24,233 nt of DNA from Peptacetobacter sp900539645 (GTDB taxonomy: Bacteria > Bacillota > Clostridia > Peptostreptococcales > Peptostreptococcaceae): assembly GCF_047807365.1 (NCBI RefSeq), contig NZ_JBLOUI010000038.1:1-24233 (forward strand), read 5' to 3'. Below the pieces are notes generated by a model. That model did no database searches. It saw nothing but the letters and a program-made list of their open reading frames with translations, and had not been told where the DNA came from. Each line of letters begins with the position of its first letter. Within the stretch, counting starts at the first letter, position 1. This document shows, piece after piece, positions 1 through 5,707 of this stretch. The position numbers and the translations under genes are program-made.

Positions 1-41
1 AAGAGGATTAATAAGTTGCTTAGATTATTATATGAAATTGA

Positions 42-73
42 ACCGCGGAGTGCCGAACGGCACGCTCCGTGGT
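42..73. repeat. GC-rich inverted repeat / stem-loop
   Basis: A strong inverted repeat in otherwise AT-rich DNA. A 5-bp inner stem (TGCCG/CGGCA) is joined through a 2-nt bulge to a 9-bp outer stem (ACCGCGGAG with CTCCGTGGT, one G-T pair). No T-run follows directly. It may be part of the 3' region of a gene left of the window, or a palindromic repeat. Its GC content contrasts sharply with the flanks. Confidence 0.55.
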
Positions 74-78
74 GTGAG

Positions 79-116
79 AGGGGCTACAAGTTAGCCCCTA
101 CTTAATTTTATTTTAA
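79..116 (+). terminator. Rho-independent terminator-like hairpin
   Basis: An 8-bp stem (AGGGGCTA/TAGCCCCT) with a 5-nt loop is followed on the + strand by a T-rich tract (ACTTAATTTTATTTT). It would end a + strand gene lying left of the window. The minus-strand DUF4125-GlcG gene ends at 108, within the T-rich tail, so the stem may also act for that gene, but the minus-strand tail is not T-rich. Confidence 0.5.
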
Positions 117-1295
117 GCTATTTTCAAATATTTTTAATGTTTTTTCAGCTACAAGACAGTCCTGTTCAACAGAGCCACCGCTTATTCCTAAGCCACCTAT
201 AATTTTTCCGCATAATGATTTTACAGGAACACCACCACCTAAAAAGCAGTAATTTGTAGAACCATTTGAGAAGTTATTAAGTGTCTTAAGAGATTCGTTG
301 TTAGATAAATACAACGTATCTGCCTTAAACTCAACAGCAGTTTTTGCCTTAGCCCGAGAAATCTCTATACTGCAAAGAAGAGAATTATCCATTCTTTTAA
401 AAAGTATAGGGTTTGAAGATGCATCGACAACTGTAATTACAACATCTAAGTCAATACTCTTAGCAACTCCGACGGCAATATCAGCTAATCTTTCAGCTAA
501 ATTTAAGTTTAAAGAGAAAATTCTCTTTAAAGAAACAGATTTTGAAGATTCAACATTGCAAGTAGAAGTATTTTTACGATTACAATCTCCAGCAGAGTAA
601 TGCGCTGCTAGATTAGAATTAAATCCATTGCTTGTATTTTTACAAGTATCATTGTATGATTTATCAGGAGAATTTGAGCTTTCTACGGTGCAAGGAGAAT
701 TTTTACTACAACTTTCACCTTTGTTACCTTCCTCATAATCTTTTAATGTAAGAAGATAATTTTTAACAGGATTTTCTCCATTAGAAACATTTTTTAAGAA
801 CTGAGCCAATATAAGAGAAAGTGTTTCCTCAGAATATGAAGTAAGTTCACCTCTCATATATGTTTCTACTGATGTGTTGTATTTTGAATCGTACTGTTTA
901 TAAAGGACTCTATTTTTGTTATCTAAAGAGCTAGAAATTAAAGATTCTTCCCATTTCATATATATAAGCATTATAGAATCCACAAGTTTAAGTTTTTTAT
1001 CATTAACTGGAACAAGTAGGTGTTTTATAGTTTTAAAATAATCTGTATCAGTACTTTCCATCATGTAGCCGTATTTTTGAGCAGCTAGATTTATTTTATT
1101 GGATTTAGCATTTGATAAATCATTTAAATAAGATGAAAGAACTTGTTCATCAAACATATTCCAATATGCAGCTCTAGAGGCGATGAAGTTTCCTTTTTGG
1201 TCTTGGCAACTAGATCTCCGTCCAATATTATTTGTATTTGTAAACATCTCCCATTCATTTGATACAACATTGGTTATTAATATTTCTTTATCCAA
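108..1295 (-). CDS. DUF4125-GlcG (haem-degrading-like) fusion protein with Cys-rich linker
   Basis: I place the start at the TTG at 1295, which has GAGGAG nine bases upstream and gives a DUF4125-like beginning. The open frame continues 44 codons further upstream, to a TTG at 1427 beside the IS110 end, but with weaker support. The product is 395 aa. Residues 1-~185 resemble DUF4125 (EWEMF, NNIGRRSSCQ, TSVETYMRGELTSYSEETL). Residues ~190-255 are a Ser/Asn-rich linker with five cysteines (196, 202, 218, 238, 246). Residues ~258-395 are a GlcG/HbpS domain (VVDASSNPI, FLGGGVPV, IGGLGISGGS), the family of the PduO C-terminal domain. It is the last of the minus-strand genes, which start with a PduT-like shell protein, and is separated from them by an IS110 element. 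A role in the compartment is inferred from context only. The DUF4125 function is unknown to me. Confidence 0.75.
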   Translation of the reverse strand: MDKEILITNVVSNEWEMFTNTNNIGRRSSCQDQKGNFIASRAAYWNMFDEQVLSSYLNDLSNAKSNKINLAAQKYGYMMESTDTDYFKTIKHLLVPVNDKKLKLVDSIMLIYMKWEESLISSSLDNKNRVLYKQYDSKYNTSVETYMRGELTSYSEETLSLILAQFLKNVSNGENPVKNYLLTLKDYEEGNKGESCSKNSPCTVESSNSPDKSYNDTCKNTSNGFNSNLAAHYSAGDCNRKNTSTCNVESSKSVSLKRIFSLNLNLAERLADIAVGVAKSIDLDVVITVVDASSNPILFKRMDNSLLCSIEISRAKAKTAVEFKADTLYLSNNESLKTLNNFSNGSTNYCFLGGGVPVKSLCGKIIGGLGISGGSVEQDCLVAEKTLKIFENSLK

Positions 1296-1349
1296 AATTA
1301 TCAACTCCTCGTATAATGTATTTAAATTAATTCTATTAATTTTCATTTC

Positions 1350-1372
1350 TATCTCATTTTCTATATGAGATA
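1350..1372. repeat. Inverted repeat upstream of the DUF4125-GlcG gene
   Basis: Perfect 8-bp arms (TATCTCAT/ATGAGATA) with a 7-nt spacer, lying 55-77 bp upstream of the proposed TTG start at 1295. It may be an operator or a leader hairpin. No T-run follows on either strand. Confidence 0.35.
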
Positions 1373-1429
1373 ATATTTCTAAAGATAGAGGTCGCAGATC
1401 AACTCCTTGAAACAATGTTTTCGTCAAAA

Positions 1430-1565
1430 AGGCTTACGCCTCTACTTTATGTCTTTATATGTATGAGCTGGATAGCATACATAATTGCTGTATATCTAAC
1501 GAGGTTATATCGGCATAAAGTTAAAGAGGTTCTTTTCTCTATCTTTAAACTATTAGGAAAGTAGG
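1430..1565 (+). ncRNA. Candidate IS110 bridge RNA in the left end
   Basis: The left non-coding end folds into four successive hairpins: AGGC/GCCT at 1430-1441; an 8-bp TATGTATG/CATACATA stem with a 10-nt loop; a bulged GCTGTATAT.TAAC/GTTATATCGGC stem; and a GTTAAAGA.GAG/CTC.TCTTTAAAC stem. IS110-subgroup elements are known to express a bridge RNA from this position, with two internal loops that pair to target and donor DNA. The fold is what I see. That it acts as a bridge RNA is inferred from the family. Confidence 0.45.
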
Positions 1566-1572
1566 TGTTATT

Positions 1573-2751
1573 ATGTATTATATTGGTATTGATATTGCTA
1601 AAAATAAACACGAAGTGTCTATAATTGATTCTTCTGGAAAATTATTAAGTGAAAGTATTTCTTTCTCAAATACTATCAAAGGTTTTGAAAAACTTATAAA
1701 ATATCTCTCTTCTTATAATGTTTATTCATACAACTGTATAGTTGGTATGGAAGCTACTGGTCACTATTGGCTTTCTATTTACTCATATCTCGTAGAGTAT
1801 GAGTTTAATACTTTTGTTATAAACCCTATACAATCAGAAGCTTTTAGAAAAATGTATATAAGAAAAACTAAAACTGATTCAAAAGATTCATTCGTAATAG
1901 CTCAGGTTATGAGATTTGGAGAGTTTTCATCATCTCCACTTTTAGACGAAAGAATGTTTGAACTTAAAAATCTTACTAGATATAGATTTAGTCTTGTTGA
2001 TGAAAGCTCTGATTGGAAAAGAAAGCTAATAACTCTTCTTGACCAAGTATTCCCAGAATATGATAAACTTTTTTCTGATATTTTTGGTGTAACATCTAAA
2101 AATTTATTATCAAAATATCCACTTCCTGAAGATATATTAAGTATAAGTACAGAAACACTAGCAGAGTTATTAGCTAAATGTAGCAATGGTAGATTTGGCT
2201 TCGCCAAAGCTGAAGAAATTCAAAATTTAGCACTAAATACATTTGGTGTTAAATTTGCCAAACGCTCATTTTCATTCCAAATAAAGCAAATAATAGATCA
2301 AATTTCATTTTTAGAAGAACAATTAAAGTTTCTTGAAAAAGAAATAAAATATCTTCTTAATGATATAAACCCTATTATTACAACTATTACAGGTATTGGT
2401 TCTGTTTTAGGTGCTTCTATTATTGCTGAAATAGGAGATATTTCTCGATTTGAAAAAGCTAGTCAATTAGTTGCTTACGCAGGTCTTGATGTTTCAGTTA
2501 AACAATCTGGAGAATTTAATGCAATCAATTCTGCTAAATTGTCCAAGAGAGGTTCTCCTTATTTAAGACGAGCAATTTGGTTAGCTTCAACTGTTGCTGC
2601 ATTTAAAGACCCTGCTTTATCTGTATATTATACAAATCTTCGTAATCGAGGGAAAGCTCATGGTACTGCAATGAGAGCTGTCGCTCGTAAATTAACCAAT
2701 ATAATATTTGCTGTTTTAAGAGATAATAAACCTTATATTCCTAATATTTAG
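1573..2751 (+). CDS. IS110-family transposase (DEDD/Ser recombinase)
   Basis: A 392-aa protein of normal length for the family. The N-terminal RuvC-like DEDD domain shows YIGIDIAKNKHEV (Asp7), GMEATGHYW (Glu60) and TKTDSKDSFVIAQ (Asp102, Asp105). The C-terminal transposase-20 domain shows TGIGSVLGASIIAEIGD, AYAGLDVSVKQSG and SKRGSPYLRRA, with Ser328 as the probable catalytic serine, then the conserved AMRAVARKLTNI tail. No frameshift or stop is seen, so it is probably functional. Gln is coded mostly by CAA, unlike the CAG-preferring compartment genes, which fits separate ancestry. A weak SD (TAGGTG) precedes the ATG at 1573. Confidence 0.93.
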   Translation: MYYIGIDIAKNKHEVSIIDSSGKLLSESISFSNTIKGFEKLIKYLSSYNVYSYNCIVGMEATGHYWLSIYSYLVEYEFNTFVINPIQSEAFRKMYIRKTKTDSKDSFVIAQVMRFGEFSSSPLLDERMFELKNLTRYRFSLVDESSDWKRKLITLLDQVFPEYDKLFSDIFGVTSKNLLSKYPLPEDILSISTETLAELLAKCSNGRFGFAKAEEIQNLALNTFGVKFAKRSFSFQIKQIIDQISFLEEQLKFLEKEIKYLLNDINPIITTITGIGSVLGASIIAEIGDISRFEKASQLVAYAGLDVSVKQSGEFNAINSAKLSKRGSPYLRRAIWLASTVAAFKDPALSVYYTNLRNRGKAHGTAMRAVARKLTNIIFAVLRDNKPYIPNI

Positions 2752-2832
2752 TTTTAAATTTTAACTAGCCGTTAGGCTTTTTTGTGATGCAAATTTTTAT
2801 TTTTAATTTAAAATATTATTATTTTTTTATTA

Positions 2833-2855
2833 CAGCTATTGACTTTTAATAGCTG
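2833..2855. repeat. 8-bp stem-loop between the IS110 end and the TPR-DUF4037 gene
   Basis: CAGCTATT and AATAGCTG are perfectly complementary around a 7-nt loop. On the + strand a T-rich stretch follows (GTCTTTCTTTAT), so it could terminate transcripts leaving the IS. On the minus strand it lies 22 bp after the stop of the TPR gene, but no T-run follows, so termination there is doubtful. Confidence 0.4.
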
Positions 2856-2876
2856 GTCTTTCTTTATAAAATATAT

Positions 2877-4673
2877 TTATTCAATCCAACTATCTTCATT
2901 TCGAAGTGATGGATTTAAAATATTCTTTCTTACTTCCTCAGCTTGGTATGTTAAAAAGTCTATCGTTGAATGGCTAAGACCTAATTCGTTAAGAGTATTT
3001 ACAACAGTTGAGCAAATTTCTTCTATTATAGACTCTTTTTCGTATATAGATGCCTCAGAAAGTTTTTTTAAGTTCTCCTTAGTAAAGTTTCCTAAAATTT
3101 CAAGAGAACAAGCGCTTCTATAAGACCACTTATAAAATGACATATATTTTTTATTTAATAAATGAACAAACTCTAAATAGTGTTTAACAAACTCACCTTG
3201 AGCAATATTAGCGGCTACAGTATCTCCTCTTTTAATCATTCGGCTGTAGTTGTATTGCCCTGATTGAGCCATTTTATTCAACTGAAATGCTATTTTCTTT
3301 AGTCTAATATCTTCTGGATAGAAGTTTAATAATCTATTTCTTATCTCAGAAAATTTCCCTAAATTATCTAAAAATACTTTTCCATTTGTAGCTACACAAA
3401 GTAAATCCATAGGAACTTTTCTGTATTCGGATTCTGTTTTAGGTCCGTTTTCAAAAAGAGTATAGTATTTATAGAAGTTAGATATTGGCATTATTTCAAC
3501 GTTTATATCTTTTAAATTAGATACTATAGATTCTAAATCTTTGCAGAATATTTTTAATGATGATTCAAGGTCTGATTTATAAGTTTTGTAATCAGGGTCA
3601 TCTAAAAATAGCTGACATCGAGATGAAAAGTCGTGATCTTCTGATATTTCATCGTCAAATCCTAAACATTCAGAACCTACCCCAACCAATGCAAGGCATA
3701 TTCTAGAGTATAAGTCTGGATATTTGTCTTTTATAAATTCAGATGTATATTTTGCAACTGTTTCAGCTCTTTCAAGTCCAGTCAATCTTTTAGAGTTAGA
3801 ATTTGTACAATTAATTTCATTTATTTTGAGGTTATTCTTAAAATCAGAACTGCTAGATTCTTTTATAGATAGTGTTTTTATAAAGTCTTCTACAAATTCT
3901 ATATTTTTAGATACGGATAAGAAAGCCTCACTTTTTTCACCGTAACAAGTTCTAACAATCTCAAGAGCCTTTTTATAAAGTGAAAGAGCTTCATTATAAT
4001 TTTTATTAGAAAATTCATAATCAGCCATATTGTTTAGCACAGATGCGTAAAGAGGATGATTTGTACCAGTTTCCTTAAGTAAAATCTGTTCCGATTTTCT
4101 CAAGTTTTCTATGCTAGAGCTATTAGATTTTGCTAATTTTTGAATTTCGTAAAGATTATTGTAGCTTATAGCAAGAGGAACATTCATTTTTGAATCCTTT
4201 TCCAAAATTCTTATCGACTCAAGTTGCATTTTTTCTGCAGCAGAGTAATTTCCAATCTCTTTATAAAGAAGAGAAAAATTATTTAAAAGTCCGACATACG
4301 AATAAGATTTATCTCCCAATTTATCAAATATAGCTTTTGAAATATTGAAATATTTTTCAGCGTTAAAGTAATCTTTTTTCTCTCTATATATATTGGCTAG
4401 ATTCATAATAGAAGTAGCATAGGCTATTTCATTGGAAAGATTTGATTTTTCATATACATCTATAGATTCTTTTATAGCCGATATAGCTTTATCAAATTCT
4501 CCAAGATTTCTCAAACAACCACCGTATTCGTTTAGTAACTCAATTAGTTTAAGATTATTGTTTTGAAGCTTGCAAAGATTTATAGCTTCTTCTAATAGAG
4601 GAGCCATTTCTTTTTCTCGTCCCTGTCTCCAAAGAGAGTGAACTTCTTTCATTATTTCATCAATAGTTTTCAT
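2877..4673 (-). CDS. TPR-repeat protein with C-terminal DUF4037 nucleotidyltransferase domain
   Basis: 598 aa. Residues ~1-270 form helical TPR repeats (for example YATSIMNLANIYREKKDYFNAE, ALSLYKKALEIV), a protein-binding scaffold. Residues ~296-598 match DUF4037, with a nucleotidyltransferase signature at 332-348 (GVGSECLGFDDEISEDHDF) containing the GS and DxD-like acidic residues of the polymerase-beta superfamily. Nucleotide transfer to a protein, RNA or small molecule is plausible, but the substrate is unknown. An AAAGGAG SD lies 5 bases before the ATG, and only 19 bp separate it from the upstream PduT-like gene, so the two are co-transcribed. The context suggests a part in assembling, modifying or regulating the microcompartment. 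That is inference. Confidence 0.8.
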   Translation of the reverse strand: MKTIDEIMKEVHSLWRQGREKEMAPLLEEAINLCKLQNNNLKLIELLNEYGGCLRNLGEFDKAISAIKESIDVYEKSNLSNEIAYATSIMNLANIYREKKDYFNAEKYFNISKAIFDKLGDKSYSYVGLLNNFSLLYKEIGNYSAAEKMQLESIRILEKDSKMNVPLAISYNNLYEIQKLAKSNSSSIENLRKSEQILLKETGTNHPLYASVLNNMADYEFSNKNYNEALSLYKKALEIVRTCYGEKSEAFLSVSKNIEFVEDFIKTLSIKESSSSDFKNNLKINEINCTNSNSKRLTGLERAETVAKYTSEFIKDKYPDLYSRICLALVGVGSECLGFDDEISEDHDFSSRCQLFLDDPDYKTYKSDLESSLKIFCKDLESIVSNLKDINVEIMPISNFYKYYTLFENGPKTESEYRKVPMDLLCVATNGKVFLDNLGKFSEIRNRLLNFYPEDIRLKKIAFQLNKMAQSGQYNYSRMIKRGDTVAANIAQGEFVKHYLEFVHLLNKKYMSFYKWSYRSACSLEILGNFTKENLKKLSEASIYEKESIIEEICSTVVNTLNELGLSHSTIDFLTYQAEEVRKNILNPSLRNEDSWIE

Positions 4674-4692
4674 GGAATCTCCTTTCTATATA

Positions 4693-5235
4693 TTAGTAGC
4701 AAAATAATTTCTTAAAATCATCTACTGGATTTGAGATTATTTCAGTAGAAACTATTTCTTCTTTTGAAAAATTATCATTAATAGTATCTATAGCTACTCT
4801 TATATTTGATATAGAGCCTACGAAGAATACAAGCCCTTTTCCAAATAATCCAAGTCCCATGTCTATTTTTAATATCTCTGAAGATGAGGTCTTTAAAATC
4901 ACATCCGCTACTTTTATTGTATTTACACAGTTTTTTACCTCTACAATTCCCAAATCAGAAAAATTATCCACCTTATTTCTTGAAGATAGAGCTTCTATAC
5001 ATTTTTCGCTAATTCCTGTTACCGAGCTATATAGAATTTTTCTTTTATTATCTTTATATTCTTTCATTATATTTACTACATCCGATGTATCTGCTGAAAA
5101 AATAAAAAGTAATCTTCCGGGACAAATTCTCTGAAGCTTTAGGGTTGATATAGAAAAATGCTTCATTATATAGTCTATATTTTTATATCCTTCAGCTATG
5201 TGTGGGAACTCTAGTATTCCTACAGAAAAATCCAC
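4693..5235 (-). CDS. pduT: PduT-like tandem-domain BMC shell protein (BMC-T)
   Basis: 180 aa, close to PduT (about 184 aa). Two BMC folds lie in tandem: residues ~3-75 (VGILEFPHIAEGYKNIDYIM) and ~93-165 (LGIVEVKNCVNTIKVADVIL). The loop RICPGRLL puts a cysteine at residue 38, the position where PduT trimers hold a [4Fe-4S] cluster on the three-fold axis. It may therefore be an electron conduit through the shell. It starts with GTG, with AAGGAGGG seven bases upstream, and is first in a minus-strand operon with the TPR-DUF4037 gene, divergent from the main locus. Sequence identity to PduT looks low outside the core motifs, so orthology is likely but not certain. Confidence 0.82.
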   Translation of the reverse strand: MDFSVGILEFPHIAEGYKNIDYIMKHFSISTLKLQRICPGRLLFIFSADTSDVVNIMKEYKDNKRKILYSSVTGISEKCIEALSSRNKVDNFSDLGIVEVKNCVNTIKVADVILKTSSSEILKIDMGLGLFGKGLVFFVGSISNIRVAIDTINDNFSKEEIVSTEIISNPVDDFKKLFCY

Positions 5236-5276
5236 TAAAAATCCCTCCTTTTAAGTAAGTATAAATATACAAGATA

Positions 5277-5306
5277 ATTATATTTTAAATGTAAAATTCA
5301 AATCAA
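5277..5306 (-). promoter_or_regulatory. Probable sigma-A promoter of the minus-strand pduT-like operon
   Basis: On the minus strand TTGATT (5301-5306) and a perfect TATAAT (5277-5282) are 18 bp apart, about 40 bp upstream of the GTG start at 5235. Confidence 0.5.
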
Positions 5307-5324
5307 TTAAAAGGTGGATAAAGT

Positions 5325-5352
5325 TTGACTATTACATATAATAGGGTAAAAT
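5325..5352 (+). promoter_or_regulatory. Candidate promoter for the microcompartment operon
   Basis: TTGACT (5325-5330) and TAAAAT (5347-5352) are 16 bp apart on the + strand, leaving a ~350-nt leader before the radical enzyme gene. Other AT-rich hexamer pairs lie nearer the gene (for example TTGATA at 5585-5590 with TATGTT 17 bp on), so this is one candidate among several. Confidence 0.35.
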
Positions 5353-5707
5353 TTTACAAATTGGTAAAATTGAAAAATTCAAACCTATAAAACAAAAAAG
5401 AAAAAATATTAAAAAAAGAAAGAATATAAGGATAAAAAATATAAATAATAAACAAAACTTATATATAAATTTAAAATATACATCATTTAATTAGGAAAAC
5501 GATTATCTATATGTTAAAAATTTGTTTTGATTTTAATATTACAATAACGGAGATTGTATTGTATTAACTAAACCTGCCCAAAAATTGATAAAGTATATGT
5601 TGAAAGATATGTTTAGAAATAACGACAAATTAAGAATCCTTTTTATATTTGTCTGTTAATATAAATTATTCTTTAATAAATTTATTTAATTTTTAGGAGG
5701 TTCACTT

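Larger units (their letters stand above)
1425..2784 (+). mobile_element. IS110-family insertion sequence, apparently intact
   Basis: About 1.36 kb: a structured ~145-bp left non-coding end, one full-length DEDD transposase gene, and a short ~33-bp right end. The outer ends are imperfectly inverted: CAAAAAGGCTTACG at 1425 against CAAAAAAGCCTAACG read inward from 2784. Each end also carries a 4-bp-stem hairpin (AGGC/GCCT; AGCC/GGCT). A long left end and short right end fit the IS110 subgroup rather than IS1111. Exact boundaries and core dinucleotide cannot be fixed without an empty site. It lies between the TPR-DUF4037 gene and the DUF4125-GlcG gene, in opposite orientation to both. Confidence 0.75.
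5236..5707. promoter_or_regulatory. 472-bp AT-rich divergent regulatory region
   Basis: This gap between the two divergent operons has no convincing gene. It holds promoters for both directions; three copies of GTAAAATT (5291, 5346, 5364), the last two 18 bp apart; a perfect 12-bp palindrome GTAAAATTTTAC at 5346-5357; an inverted repeat TTGAA/TTCAA near 5370-5382; and a 7-bp stem GACAAAT/ATTTGTC with a 16-nt loop at 5624-5653 in the leader. The repeats are candidate operators for the AraC-type regulator encoded downstream. A poor cre-like match (GGAAAACGATTATC near 5494) is not convincing. The radical enzyme has a near-perfect SD, GGAGG seven bases before its ATG. Confidence 0.55.

Noticed and set aside
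298..600. Plus-strand open frame opposite the DUF4125-GlcG gene
   Set aside because: It lies opposite a gene with clear protein domains and has no homology that I can see.
1296..1427. 44-codon N-terminal extension of the DUF4125-GlcG protein
   Set aside because: The extension has no clear SD and starts with TTG at the edge of the IS. The internal TTG at 1295 has GAGGAG at good spacing and gives the expected domain start.
5494..5507. CcpA cre-like sequence upstream of the radical enzyme
   Set aside because: It has at least three mismatches to the cre consensus, including the final CA, in an AT-rich region where such matches arise by chance.
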